From Planctomycetales bacterium (lineage in GTDB: Bacteria; Omnitrophota; Gorgyraeia; Aquiviventales; Aquiviventaceae): a stretch of DNA of 36,799 nucleotides. Numbering within the stretch: the stretch's first letter is position 1; every line of letters begins with the position of its first letter. A program made the translations under genes and the position numbers. The stretch covers positions 1 through 36,799 of the forward strand of contig SBAZ01000152.1 in the NCBI GenBank assembly GCA_005239935.1, given 5' to 3'. The notes beneath the pieces are model-generated. The model searched no databases and was not told the DNA's origin. It saw only the letters and a program-made list of their open reading frames with translations. Positions 1 to 9,313 of the stretch are shown piece by piece.

Positions 1-147
1 AACCTGCCCCAAGCGTTCGCGGGCCGTGCTCGCGGCCTGCTGCAGCCCGACGAAGGCATCATGCACCGGCAGCGGGAGCAGGTCCGGCCGCTGCTGCCAG
101 AGGTAGACACCCACGGCGCCGGTGACCAGGCACCCGATCAGCAGGAT
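1..147 (-). CDS. partial membrane-anchored hypothetical protein (…SIRLILLIGCLVTGAVGVYLWQQRPDLLPLPVHDAFVGLQQAASTARERLGQV…), truncated by window edge
   Basis: Open frame on minus strand with one hydrophobic helix; start codon not obvious, 3' end outside window. Confidence 0.4.
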   Translation of the reverse strand, partial: MLLIGCLVTGAVGVYLWQQRPDLLPLPVHDAFVGLQQAASTARERLGQV

Positions 148-157
148 GAGGCGGATG

Positions 158-874
158 CTACCGTGTCCTCGGTGCGCGCCGGGAGGACTCGGCGCGGGGC
201 AGCTCGCCGACGAACTTATAGCCAACGTTCCGAACGGTTTCGAGATAGGTGGCGCCGCGCGTTTCGAGCTTCGAGCGGAGGCGGCGGATGTGCACGTCCA
301 CGGTCCGAGTCCCTCCGTAGTAGTCGTATCCCCATACTTTATCAAGGAGGACCTCGCGCGTGAAGACCTTGCCCGGGTGGGTCGCGAGGAACTTGAGGAG
401 TTCAAATTCCTTGTAGGTCAGATCCGCGGGGACGCCTTTGACGTGGACCTCATAGCGCGCGAAATCAATCACCAGGTCACCGGCGGTGAAGCCGTTCTTG
501 ACCTCGATGCGATGCAGCTTCCACAGCAGGAAGTGGAGCCGTTCGGCCAGCCGCTTGCCGCTCACGGGCAGGGTCAGGTAGTCTTCCAATCCCCAGGCGA
601 AGTCCACCTGCCCCAGCTGCGCGTCCGGCACGAGCAGCACCAGCGGCACCTCGCTGAGTCCGCCCTCGCGACGCAGGGCGTGGCAGAGCTTGGCCGGCTC
701 GGTGCCGCATCGCTCCAGATCGACCACCACGACGTCCGCGGGTCCCAGGGCGGCGTCCTCCCGGAACACCTCCGCCGAGGGCTTTGCCGCGACCGCAAAA
801 CCGCGCTCCATGAGCTCCGCGCGCAAGGGCTTCTTCGCGGCCCAGTCATCGCTGATGAGCAGCACGCGCGTCAT
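158..874 (-). CDS. OmpR/PhoB-type response regulator with atypical receiver domain
   Basis: C-terminal winged helix motif (LTYKEFELLKFLATHPGKVFTREVLLDKVWGYDYYGGTRTVDVHIRRLRSKL); N-terminal receiver-like fold. Confidence 0.9.
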   Translation of the reverse strand: MTRVLLISDDWAAKKPLRAELMERGFAVAAKPSAEVFREDAALGPADVVVVDLERCGTEPAKLCHALRREGGLSEVPLVLLVPDAQLGQVDFAWGLEDYLTLPVSGKRLAERLHFLLWKLHRIEVKNGFTAGDLVIDFARYEVHVKGVPADLTYKEFELLKFLATHPGKVFTREVLLDKVWGYDYYGGTRTVDVHIRRLRSKLETRGATYLETVRNVGYKFVGELPRAESSRRAPRTR

Positions 875-2550
875 GCGGCGACCTGGTAGCGGTTGGTGAT
901 CGGGATGCGTCGATCTTTGCCGAACGCTTTCGGCGTGATCTTGATGCCGGGTGCGGCCTGCCGCCGCTTGTACTCGGCCCGGTCCACCATCCGCACCACG
1001 CGGGTCACCAGGGTTGGCGGGAACCGCCGCAGCGCCAGGATCTCCTGCAGGGACCGGTCGTCCTCCACATAGGCCGTGAGGATGGCGTCCAGCACCGGGT
1101 AGGGTGGCAACGTATCCTGGTCCGTCTGGTTCGGCGCCAGCTCCGCCGAGGGCGCGCGGCGCAGGACGCTGTCGGGGACCGGCCGGCCCGGGCCGCGGCG
1201 GTTGCGGTACCGCGCCAGCTCATAGACGAGCATCTTGGGCACGTCCTTGAGCACCGCAAACCCACCGACCATGTCCCCGTAGAGCGTGCAGTACCCGGTG
1301 GCGATCTCGCTCTTGTTGCCCGTCGTGAGCACCAGCCATCCAAACTTATTCGAGAAGGCCATCGTGATCAAGCCCCGGATGCGGGCTTGCAGGTTTTGCT
1401 CCGTCACATCCTCGCCGCGGCCGGCGAAGCACGGCCGCAGCGTGCCCAGCGCCGCGCGGAAGAGCGGCTCAATCGACACCTCCCGGACTCCCATGCCCAG
1501 CGCCGCCCCCACCGTCTTCGCGTCGCGCTGCGTGGCCGCGGACGAGTACCGAGACGGCATGACCAGGCCCATCACGTGCTCCGACCCCAGCGCATCCGCC
1601 GCGAGGCACGCCGTGAGGGCCGAGTCCACGCCTCCGGAGAGCCCCAGGACGACGGTGGAGAATCCGTTCTTCCGCACATAGTCCCGCAGCCCGAGCACGA
1701 GCGCGCGGTAGATCTCCTCCAGCCGACCCAGCGGCTGGCGGACCGCCGGCCGCAGCCTGGGCCTGGGCTGTGCCGGGCTCCGGAACGCGGACCGCCCGCG
1801 GCCGACCCGGCCGACCTCGTCCGGCTCCAGATCCGCCACGAGCATATCGTCGCGGAACTGGGCCGCCAGCGCCGTCAGCTGCCCGCGGGGATTCAGCAGC
1901 AGGCTCGCCCCGTCGAACACCAGTTCATCCTGACCGCCCACGAGGTTGCAGTGCGCGACCGCCACCCGGTTCGCGCGCGCCTGGCGGGCGAAGACCGCCT
2001 CGCGCGTGTGCAGCTTGCCTGCGTGGTATGGGCTCGCGGAGATGTTGAGGAGCACCTGGGCTCCCTCGGCCGCCAGCCGGCGAGGCGGCTCGTCCAGCCA
2101 GAGGTCTTCGCAGATCGTCATCCCGCACCGCACCCCGCCGGCCTCGAAGATCAGCGGCTGGTCGCCGGGCGTGAAGTAGCGTTTCTCGTCAAAGACCCCA
2201 TAGTTCGGCAGCCTCTGTTTGCGGTACACGGCCGCCACGCGGCCCCCGGTCAGCACCCCGGCAGCATTATAAAGCCGACCGGCCCGGTCGCGGTCCACGA
2301 AGCCCACCACCGCCACGAGTCCTGACGCCGCCCCGGCGAGCCGGCGCAGGACGGCGAGGTTGTCGTCAATAAACCGCGGCTTGAGGAGCAAGTCCTCCGG
2401 CGGATACCCGGTGACCGCCAGTTCAGGCGTCAGCACCACATCCGCCCGCCACGCCTGCGCCGCACGCACGGCCTCCTCCAGGCGCCGCTCGTTGCCCGGC
2501 AGGTCGCCGACTGTGACGTTGCATTGTGCCAGTGCCAGACGCAGGGTCAT
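871..2550 (-). CDS. nadE: glutamine-dependent NAD+ synthetase
   Basis: N-terminal nitrilase-like domain (MTLRLALAQCNVTVGDLPGN...) and C-terminal NadE domain (VLGLSGGVDSALTACLAADALG); start moved from ORF start 2685 to MTLRLALAQ. Confidence 0.92.
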   Translation of the reverse strand: MTLRLALAQCNVTVGDLPGNERRLEEAVRAAQAWRADVVLTPELAVTGYPPEDLLLKPRFIDDNLAVLRRLAGAASGLVAVVGFVDRDRAGRLYNAAGVLTGGRVAAVYRKQRLPNYGVFDEKRYFTPGDQPLIFEAGGVRCGMTICEDLWLDEPPRRLAAEGAQVLLNISASPYHAGKLHTREAVFARQARANRVAVAHCNLVGGQDELVFDGASLLLNPRGQLTALAAQFRDDMLVADLEPDEVGRVGRGRSAFRSPAQPRPRLRPAVRQPLGRLEEIYRALVLGLRDYVRKNGFSTVVLGLSGGVDSALTACLAADALGSEHVMGLVMPSRYSSAATQRDAKTVGAALGMGVREVSIEPLFRAALGTLRPCFAGRGEDVTEQNLQARIRGLITMAFSNKFGWLVLTTGNKSEIATGYCTLYGDMVGGFAVLKDVPKMLVYELARYRNRRGPGRPVPDSVLRRAPSAELAPNQTDQDTLPPYPVLDAILTAYVEDDRSLQEILALRRFPPTLVTRVVRMVDRAEYKRRQAAPGIKITPKAFGKDRRIPITNRYQVAA

Positions 2551-2586
2551 TGGGGGGCCACACGGTAAGGTGTCATTATAACACGA

Positions 2587-2617
2587 AGTCCCTCCCGAGG
2601 CTCCTATGGGAGGGACT
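2587..2617. promoter_or_regulatory. perfect 10-bp inverted repeat AGTCCCTCCC-N11-GGGAGGGACT between divergent nadE and response regulator genes
   Basis: Direct reading of sequence. Confidence 0.6.
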
Positions 2618-2657
2618 GAGGAGGCGCGCCGACTATGGTATGCTAGGGGGCGCTCAG

Positions 2658-3056
2658 ATGACTCAGGCCAGCGGAACGCCCGCACGCGTGCTTGTGGTGG
2701 ATGACGAGGTGAAATTCTCCGGCGTCATGCGAGAGTTTCTCCGGGCGCGGGGCTACGAGGTCGCCGTCGCGAATACGAGCCATGACGCCCTCCGCGAGCT
2801 CGAGGCGTTCCGGCCGGAGGTCGTACTCATGGACATCATCATGCCCGGTCTGTCTGGCCTGGAGTTGTTGAAGCTGGTGCGGGAGCGCGCCTTTCCGCCC
2901 CGGGTCATTATGGTCACGGCGACAGACGAGGAACAGGTCGCCCAGCAGGCCATGCAGGACGGCGCCGAGGCCTTCATGGTCAAGCCGGTCAATTTCGAGG
3001 CCCTCGTCCAGGTCATTTCTCGGGTCTACCGCACCCCGCAGCCTCCCGCCGCGTAA
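2658..3056 (+). CDS. single-domain response regulator (CheY-like)
   Basis: MTQASGTPARVLVVDDEVKFSGVMREFLRARGYEV...VLMDIIMPGLSGLELLK...KPVNFEAL. Confidence 0.88.
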   Translation: MTQASGTPARVLVVDDEVKFSGVMREFLRARGYEVAVANTSHDALRELEAFRPEVVLMDIIMPGLSGLELLKLVRERAFPPRVIMVTATDEEQVAQQAMQDGAEAFMVKPVNFEALVQVISRVYRTPQPPAA

Positions 3057-3861
3057 GTCCCTCGACAGGATGGCCGCCCGCCGGCGGCGAGCCACCCCCA
3101 GACCGGACCGCGCCACGCCGCACCCGCAGGCGCTCCCGGCCCCACGCCCAGAGGAGCCAGCCGAAGCAGACGACGACCGTCGCGATGGAGAACCACTTCC
3201 CGTATCGCCCGTCCGGGGCCAGCGGCTCCGTGGCCGCATGGAAGGCTTCGCTGTTGGGCAGGACGCCTGCCTCGCTGAACTCGTGAAACGACGCGAGCAG
3301 GATCTGCGCCAGGAAGAGCAGCAGGAAGAGGCTCGTGACCTGGAAGAACAGCTTGAGATTGATCAGGTGGCTGCACCGCACCCACAGGACCGCCAGGGCC
3401 ACGGTCACCAGGAGCCCAAGGCCGACGCCGGCCAGAAACGCGGGGTCGCGGACCTGCACCAGCATGAGCGCGGTCTCGATCCCCTCGCGTGCCACCATCA
3501 GGACGGTGAACACGAAGACCCCCCACGCCGCCCACCAGGGCGAGGGACGCGTGGAGACCTCGGCCAGCTTGGTTTCTGTGTCCCGCTTGAGGTGCCGCGC
3601 GTGCCGCCACATCTGGATGACCAGGGTGGACACAAAGACGACCGCCACGAGACCCAGTATGCCTTCCCAGAGCGGATCAAATCCCCGCTGCGCCAGCCCC
3701 CACCCGAGGCCGCCGCTCAGGACGAGGGAGGCCCCGATGCCCCAGTAGACCGGTGGGAGCAGCTGATGCCGGCCGACTTTCTGGAGATACGCCACGATGA
3801 TTGACACGATGAGGAAGGCTTCGAAGCCTTCCCGCAACACGATCACCAACGCTTGCACCAT
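3013..3861 (-). CDS. FTR1-family iron permease
   Basis: Multi-TM with REGFE and REGIE motifs (RExxE) typical of FTR1/EfeU; start chosen at MVQALVIVLREGFEAF. Confidence 0.88.
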   Translation of the reverse strand: MVQALVIVLREGFEAFLIVSIIVAYLQKVGRHQLLPPVYWGIGASLVLSGGLGWGLAQRGFDPLWEGILGLVAVVFVSTLVIQMWRHARHLKRDTETKLAEVSTRPSPWWAAWGVFVFTVLMVAREGIETALMLVQVRDPAFLAGVGLGLLVTVALAVLWVRCSHLINLKLFFQVTSLFLLLFLAQILLASFHEFSEAGVLPNSEAFHAATEPLAPDGRYGKWFSIATVVVCFGWLLWAWGRERLRVRRGAVRSGGGSPPAGGHPVEGLTRREAAGCGRPEK

Positions 3862-3918
3862 CCGAGCACTCCTTGTCAGGCCATCCGCCGGCACGGCTGA
3901 ACCCGCGCCGCCGGTGGC

Positions 3919-4674
3919 TCAGAATTCGACTTCGAGAATGCTCTTCACCTGCAGGTCGTCCGTGGGCGACGTCAACCCGAACGCCGGGCCGGCCAGCAGC
4001 CGCACGTGCGGCGTGAACGTCACCGCCACACCCGGCAGGAGCTGCTGCTTGTGGTGGCCGGCGAACCATTCCACGTCGTGCGATCCGCCCAGCTCTTCCT
4101 TGTACTCCAGGAAGCCCGTGATCCGCGGCGTGAAGGCGTGGCTGATCCCCGCCGTGTACTCGAACGTCCAGTCGCCATGCGTGTTCAGGTCCTTCTCCGC
4201 GATGAGATTCGTCACCAGGTGCACGGGCCCGACGTGCTTGGCCAGGATGAGCTTGTTCTCCCACGCATCGCTGCGGCGGTCGCGCGGTCCATTCGGCGCC
4301 TTGTACTCGGTGTAGAGCGTCACGTCCACCGGCCACTGCCCGACTTCGGCAAGGCGGTATTTGAGCTCCGCCTTCCACATGTCCCGTTGCCACTCATCGG
4401 CCCGGGCCGCGTCCCACGTGTAGACGTCATAGAGCGCGATTTGCAGGTGGTCCGTGAGACCGTACTCCAGCTCGAGCTGGTGCTTGGAATCGTGCGTGTC
4501 CCCGTTGTCAAGATCCGAGAAGTCATAGTCGTTGTACAACTCGACCTCGACCTCGCCCTGCGTGGTGGTGTAGTAGTCCTGGCTGAAGATGTAATTACGT
4601 AGGTGCGCCTGGGCCGGCGCCGCCGCCAGCACCCACACGACCGCCCCCGCTGCTGCTGCCCGCATCCGGTTCAT
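3919..4674 (-). CDS. outer-membrane beta-barrel-like protein with signal peptide
   Basis: Signal peptide (AAAGAVVWVLAAAPAQA), alternating strand pattern, C-terminal Phe. Confidence 0.65.
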   Translation of the reverse strand: MNRMRAAAAGAVVWVLAAAPAQAHLRNYIFSQDYYTTTQGEVEVELYNDYDFSDLDNGDTHDSKHQLELEYGLTDHLQIALYDVYTWDAARADEWQRDMWKAELKYRLAEVGQWPVDVTLYTEYKAPNGPRDRRSDAWENKLILAKHVGPVHLVTNLIAEKDLNTHGDWTFEYTAGISHAFTPRITGFLEYKEELGGSHDVEWFAGHHKQQLLPGVAVTFTPHVRLLAGPAFGLTSPTDDLQVKSILEVEF

Positions 4675-4885
4675 CAGACCTCCCAGAGACTGGCCGTACT
4701 GCCTCCGGGGAACCGGTCGGACGGCCCTGCTGTGTGAGCTCGGCTTCCGGGACGCCGGTCAGCCGCATCCGTTCGATCCGCTCAATTCGCACCACCTGGC
4801 CCTCGTGGACGACCAGGTGGACCGCGCCGTACTTCAACCCGGCCAGCGCCTGGGCCAGCCGTTGCACGAGGGTGGCGGCGACCAT
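4595..4885 (-). CDS. small YezD/DUF2292-like protein
   Basis: LAQALAGLKYGAVHLVVHEGQVVRIERIERMRL resembles DUF2292; start overlaps stop of upstream gene (TGATG). Confidence 0.6.
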   Translation of the reverse strand: MVAATLVQRLAQALAGLKYGAVHLVVHEGQVVRIERIERMRLTGVPEAELTQQGRPTGSPEAVRPVSGRSDEPDAGSSSGGGRVGAGGGAGPGAPT

Positions 4886-5079
4886 CACTCGCCCCGCACG
4901 CATTGGTGCGCCCGCTTGCCGCAGTTGCACGCCGCGCACAGCGCGTCCGGCTCGGTGCCGGCGGGCATGAGACAGTTGCAGTGCACGCACAGGTGCTCGA
5001 GGGCGGCAAAGCGGGCTTCCGGGGCGGCGGTGGCGCAGCCGGCCGCCAGCAGCGCACCGAGCAGCCACCGCGGCATCAC
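4885..5079 (-). CDS. cysteine-rich small lipoprotein, putative metal-binding
   Basis: Lipobox LLAAGC; CVHCNC...CAACNCGKRAHQC; GTGA overlap with the Fur stop. Confidence 0.6.
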   Translation of the reverse strand: MMPRWLLGALLAAGCATAAPEARFAALEHLCVHCNCLMPAGTEPDALCAACNCGKRAHQCVRGE

Positions 5080-5558
5080 GCCACCACCTGTTCAACGTGC
5101 AGCTTCGGAGGCAGCCGCCGGCGCGTCTTGGGCTCGAGCCGCCGGCAGTTCGCGCACACGCCGTACAGTTTGTGGGTGTGGGAGCGAAGCTGATACCCGA
5201 AGCGTTGGACGACTTCCTCCTGCAGCGCCTCCCAGCGCGGTTCCTGGAACTCAATGATTTCCCCGCAGTGGATGCACATCAGGTGGTCATGGTGCGGCTT
5301 GCCGAAGGTGACCTCGTAGTTCGGCGGGCCATACAGGAAATCGTGCTTTTCCACCAGCCCGGCCTCGGAGAGCAGCCCGAGCGTCCGGTAGACGCTGGCG
5401 CGCGAGATACCGGGGTTGGCGGCCTGCACGCTGTGCACGAGCTGCTCGGCCGTGAAGTGGAGGAAGGTCAGGGCCTGCCGCAACACGAGATCGCGCTGCG
5501 GCGTCATCAGAATGCCGCGCTCCTTCAGGACCTGTTTGGCTCGCAGATAGCGGTTCAT
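5076..5558 (-). CDS. Fur/PerR-family metalloregulator
   Basis: Fur-type winged helix, HHDHLMCIHCGEIIEF and CANC motifs. Confidence 0.92.
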   Translation of the reverse strand: MNRYLRAKQVLKERGILMTPQRDLVLRQALTFLHFTAEQLVHSVQAANPGISRASVYRTLGLLSEAGLVEKHDFLYGPPNYEVTFGKPHHDHLMCIHCGEIIEFQEPRWEALQEEVVQRFGYQLRSHTHKLYGVCANCRRLEPKTRRRLPPKLHVEQVVA

Positions 5559-5571
5559 GGGGTGCGACTGG

Positions 5572-5611
5572 GTCTCAGGTGCGACATGGTCTCACCTGAG
5601 ACTGAGTCTCA
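5572..5611. promoter_or_regulatory. putative autoregulatory Fur-type operator: 7-1-7 palindrome TGAGACTGAGTCTCA (5597-5611) overlapping IR GTCTCAGGTG-N11-CACCTGAGAC (5572-5602)
   Basis: Symmetric repeats immediately upstream of the fur-like start codon. Confidence 0.6.
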
Positions 5612-5703
5612 TACAATAGGATGTAATAATAGGATTTTACGATACTCGTGTCAAGGCAGAAAAATCACTGAGACGTAGCGGCCTCAGCGGGGGATGCTGC
5701 GGA

Positions 5704-5928
5704 CTACTCGGGGACGGCTTCGACGCCGGCGATCTCGGGGACTTCGGCGCGGATGGCGCGCTCGATGCCCATCTTGAGGGTCATCATGGAGGAGGGGCAG
5801 CCGGCGCAGCTGCCCACCAGGCGCAGCTTCACCATCCCGTCCACCACGTCGATGAGTTCGATGTCACCCCCGTCCATCTGGACGGCCGGGCGGATGCGCT
5901 CGATGACTCTGGTCACACGGTCCTTCAT
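5704..5928 (-). CDS. NifU C-terminal-like Fe-S scaffold (Nfu)
   Basis: IRPAVQMDGGDIELIDVVDG...GSCAGCPSSMMTLKMGIERAIRAEVPE. Confidence 0.92.
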   Translation of the reverse strand: MKDRVTRVIERIRPAVQMDGGDIELIDVVDGMVKLRLVGSCAGCPSSMMTLKMGIERAIRAEVPEIAGVEAVPE

Positions 5929-5972
5929 GGAGTCCTCCTAAACCTCAGGTTACCACGCAGCTGGACGGGGAG

Positions 5973-6863
5973 TCAACCGCGTCCGGCGCGCGTGCCCAGC
6001 GCGGCGGCTACGGTGCGGCCGATCGCGGCCGGGCTCTCGATGACGGTCACCCCGGCCGCCTTCAGGGTCGCCATCTTTTCCGCGGCCGTGCCCTTCCCGC
6101 CTGCGATGATCGCTCCGGCATGCCCCATGCGTTTTTCCTTGGGGGCCAGGCGCCCGGCGACAAACGCGAACACCGGCTTGCGGATGCCGGCTTTTTTGAT
6201 GAGGGCAGCGGCTTCCTCTTCTTCTGTCCCGCCGATTTCGCCAATGAGCACGATGGCGTCGGTCTGGGGGTCTGTCTCGAGCAGCGGCAGCAGGTCCGTG
6301 AAGCTGGAACCCAATACCGGGTCGCCGCCGATGCCGATGCAGGTCGACTGTCCCAGCCCGGCTTGGGTCAACTGGTACACGGCATCATAGGTGAGGGTGC
6401 CGCTGCGGGAGAGCACCGCCACCCGGCCCGGCGCGTGGATGTAGCCGGGCATGATCCCCACCTTGCAGACCCCTGGGGTAATGAGGCCTGGGCAGTTCGG
6501 TCCGATGAGCCGGGAGGCACTCCCCTGCAGCCGCCGGCGGATGCGCACCATGTCGAGCGTCGGGATGCCCTCCGTGATTGTGACGACGAGTCGGAGGCCG
6601 GCGTCCAACGCCTCGACCATGGCGTCGTACGCGAACCGGGCCGGCACAAAGATGACGGTGGCGGTAGCACCGGTGGCCTTCACCGCGTCTCGCACCGCGT
6701 TGAAGACCGGTACCCTGTGCACCTGCTGGCCGGCCTTGCCCGGCGTGACACCGCCGACCACCGCCGTGCCGTACTCCAGCATCTTCTCCGTGTGGAAGGC
6801 GCCGGCTTGGCCGGTGATGCCCTGCACGAGCACGCGGGTGTCCTTGCCGACCAGGATGCTCAT
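5973..6863 (-). CDS. sucD: succinyl-CoA synthetase alpha subunit
   Basis: [46 protein letters not shown]; start at the ATGA ending element 1. Confidence 0.93.
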   Translation of the reverse strand: MSILVGKDTRVLVQGITGQAGAFHTEKMLEYGTAVVGGVTPGKAGQQVHRVPVFNAVRDAVKATGATATVIFVPARFAYDAMVEALDAGLRLVVTITEGIPTLDMVRIRRRLQGSASRLIGPNCPGLITPGVCKVGIMPGYIHAPGRVAVLSRSGTLTYDAVYQLTQAGLGQSTCIGIGGDPVLGSSFTDLLPLLETDPQTDAIVLIGEIGGTEEEEAAALIKKAGIRKPVFAFVAGRLAPKEKRMGHAGAIIAGGKGTAAEKMATLKAAGVTVIESPAAIGRTVAAALGTRAGRG

Positions 6864-6967
6864 CCTACCACCTGCCGCACGGCCGCTGACACGGGCTTGC
6901 CACTGGTGCGGCCGAGCGCGCTGCGCTCGGCGTGCCTTCGGCACGCCCCGGCAGGTGGTGGAATCAT
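6860..6967 (-). mobile_element. ATGA-flanked palindromic element, copy 1 (mini-[38 protein letters not shown])
   Basis: TIRs ATTCCACCACCTGCCG/CGGCAGGTGGTAGGAT; ATGA at both ends; 36-codon open frame; internal hairpins incl. GGCGTGCC-GAA-GGCACGCC and CCGAGCGC-AGC-GCGCTCGG. Confidence 0.8.
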
Positions 6968-8148
6968 CGGGCGAGCTCGACGACCTTCCGGGCGGCCTCT
7001 TCCAGCTCGTCGCAGGTGATGAGGTTCAGCCGCTCGGCCTGCCGGAGCAGGCGACGGCCCTCCTCGACATTCGTGCCCTGCAACCGGACGACGATCGGCA
7101 TCGTGACTTGGAGTCGCTGCGTGGCATTGAGCAGCCCCTGCGCGATCCAGTCGCAGCGCATGATGCCGCCGAAGATGTTCACGAGGATCGCCTTGACCCG
7201 GGCGTCGGCCAGGATGATCTCGAAGGCCTTGGTCACCTGGTCCACGTTGGCCCCGCCGCCGACGTCGAGGAAGTTCGCGGGCTGCCCGCCGCACAGCGTG
7301 ATGATGTCGTTCGTTGCCATGGCCAACCCGGCGCCGTTGACCAGACAGCCAATCGTCCCGCTGAGCCCAACATAGGAAATGCCAATGCGACTTGCCTTGA
7401 GCTCCAGCGGGTGCTCCTGGCTCTCGTCGCGCAGGCCGGCGAGGTCCGGGTGCCTGAAGAGCGCGTTATCGTCGAGGACAACTTTCGCGTCCACCGGCAG
7501 CAGCCGGCCGTCTTCGAGGAGCGACAGGGGATTAATCTCCACGAGCGAGGCGTCCTGCGCCTCGAAAAACCGCCAGAGCCCCTGGGCCATGCGCTGCCCC
7601 TGCTCTGCCTGGGACCCGCTCAGGCCCAGCGTGTCGGTGAGGCGCCGCGCGGCGGCGGGGGTGAGTCCTTCGGTGATCTCCAGCAGCTCCCGATGAATCG
7701 CGCTGGGCTGGGTGGCGGCCACCTCTTCGATGTCGACGCCGCCCTGCCGGCTCGCCAGGACGACGGGGGCGGCCCGGAACCGATCGATGGTGACCGCCAC
7801 ATAGAGCTCTGCGCGGGCCGCCACGCGCTCATCGATGAGCACGGCGGTTACCGGCAGCCCCTCCGGCCCTGTTTGTGTGGTGACGAGCCGCCGGCCCAGC
7901 AGGGCGCGGGCGTGCTCAGCGGCCTGCGCAGCGCTCGTCGCCACCAGGATGCCGCCGGCCTTGCCGCGGCCGCCGGCGTGGAGCTGCGCTTTGACGTTGC
8001 AGACGAACCCCTCACCGCCCCCGCACGCGGCGCGCAGCCGGTCATAGGCGCTGGCGGCCTCTTGGGGGGTCGTGGCGGGCACTCCGCGCTGGATGGGCAC
8101 TCCGGCGGCCTCGAGCAGCTGTTTGGCCTGGTATTCATGGAGCTTCAT
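6964..8148 (-). CDS. sucC: succinyl-CoA synthetase beta subunit
   Basis: [22 protein letters not shown] ... [16 protein letters not shown]; start chosen at MKLHEY. Confidence 0.93.
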   Translation of the reverse strand: MKLHEYQAKQLLEAAGVPIQRGVPATTPQEAASAYDRLRAACGGGEGFVCNVKAQLHAGGRGKAGGILVATSAAQAAEHARALLGRRLVTTQTGPEGLPVTAVLIDERVAARAELYVAVTIDRFRAAPVVLASRQGGVDIEEVAATQPSAIHRELLEITEGLTPAAARRLTDTLGLSGSQAEQGQRMAQGLWRFFEAQDASLVEINPLSLLEDGRLLPVDAKVVLDDNALFRHPDLAGLRDESQEHPLELKASRIGISYVGLSGTIGCLVNGAGLAMATNDIITLCGGQPANFLDVGGGANVDQVTKAFEIILADARVKAILVNIFGGIMRCDWIAQGLLNATQRLQVTMPIVVRLQGTNVEEGRRLLRQAERLNLITCDELEEAARKVVELAR

Positions 8149-8164
8149 GAACGACGGCGCCGGG

Positions 8165-9313
8165 TTACCGGCGCTGGTCGAGCGGGACGAACCGCAGGTC
8201 CCGCGGGCCCACGTAGCTGGCCAGCGGGCGGATGAGCCGGTTGTCGGAGGCCTGCTCGAGGATGTTCGCCGACCAGCCGGCCATGCGCGCGCAGGCGAAC
8301 ATCGCCGTGAAGAGCGGCGTCGGGATGTTGAGGTAGTGCAGCAGCGAGGCGGAGTAGAAGTCCACATTGATGTACAACTGCTTGGCCTGCCACACGGCTT
8401 CCTGCAACTTGGTGGAGATGTCGAACCATTTGAGGTCCTGGTGCGCCCGGCCCAATTGCTCGGCCAGCGCCCTGAGATGCTTCGCGCGCGGATCCGCCCC
8501 CTTGTACACACGGTGTCCGAACCCCATGAAGCGCTTGTGGTCCGCCAGGGTCTTCTGCACGTAGCCCACGACGTTGTCCGGCGTGCCGATCTCCTCCAAC
8601 ATCTCCATGGCCTTGCTGTTCGCAGCACCGTGGAGCGGGCCCTTCAGCGTGCCGATGGCGGCGGTGATCGCCGAGTAGTAGTCCGACTTCGTGCCCATCA
8701 CGGTGCGGGCTGCGAAGGTGGAGGCGTTCAGGCCGTGCTCGGCCAGCAGCACGAAATACGCGTCGAGGGCCTGGACCTCGAGGGCGTCCGCCTCCCGGCC
8801 GTGCAGCAGGTACAGGAAGGTCGCGGCTTGGCTCAAGCCGCGCTTCGGCGGCAGGGGCTCCTGCCCCGCCTCGAGCCTGGCGATGGTGGCCACGAGACTG
8901 ACTGTCTTCGCGATGACCCGGACGCTCTGCCGCCGCATGGTGTCCAGCTCGTCCGAATCCCCGTCAGGATCGTGGACGCCGAGGAGCGAGATGGCACTGC
9001 GCAGCCGGGCCATCGAGCTGCTGCGGCGCGGCAGGCTGCGCAGGAACGCCAGGATCTCCGGCTCGAGCGTGCGGTGGGCCTCCAGCTGCGTCGTCCAGTC
9101 GGCCAGCTGGCCGCGCGCGGGAAGGGCGCCGAAGAGCAAGAGGTAGCTGACTTCCTCATACGTCGTGCGGCCGACCAGTTCATCGATGTGGTAGCCCCGG
9201 TAGATCAGCTGACAGTTCTTGCCGTCGACCTCCGAAATCGTCGTTTCGGAGGCGATGACGCCTTCGAGCCCCTTGTGGACTTCCGGCTTGGCTGCGGCCT
9301 CCGGCGCGCTCAT
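8165..9313 (-). CDS. gltA: citrate synthase
   Basis: GLEGVIASETTISEVDG...GPLHGAANSKAMEML...MGFGHRVYKGADPRAKHL. Confidence 0.92.
   Translation of the reverse strand: MSAPEAAAKPEVHKGLEGVIASETTISEVDGKNCQLIYRGYHIDELVGRTTYEEVSYLLLFGALPARGQLADWTTQLEAHRTLEPEILAFLRSLPRRSSSMARLRSAISLLGVHDPDGDSDELDTMRRQSVRVIAKTVSLVATIARLEAGQEPLPPKRGLSQAATFLYLLHGREADALEVQALDAYFVLLAEHGLNASTFAARTVMGTKSDYYSAITAAIGTLKGPLHGAANSKAMEMLEEIGTPDNVVGYVQKTLADHKRFMGFGHRVYKGADPRAKHLRALAEQLGRAHQDLKWFDISTKLQEAVWQAKQLYINVDFYSASLLHYLNIPTPLFTAMFACARMAGWSANILEQASDNRLIRPLASYVGPRDLRFVPLDQRR

Noticed and set aside
122-889. Long plus-strand ORFs opposite annotated genes (e.g. 255 aa here, 711 aa at 22362-24497, 816 aa at 27763-30213)
   Set aside because: Arg/His/Pro/Gly-rich shadow ORFs antisense to clear conserved genes, expected at high GC.
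5973-6944. N-terminally extended SucD reading into element 1
   Set aside because: Conserved SucD begins at [11 protein letters not shown] (6863).
6860-6967. Group I/II intron or hammerhead/HDV ribozyme explanation for the intergenic elements
   Set aside because: Too short for introns; CTGATG occurs near a hairpin in copies 3 and 5 but no GAAA/NUH hammerhead core or HDV double pseudoknot could be assembled.
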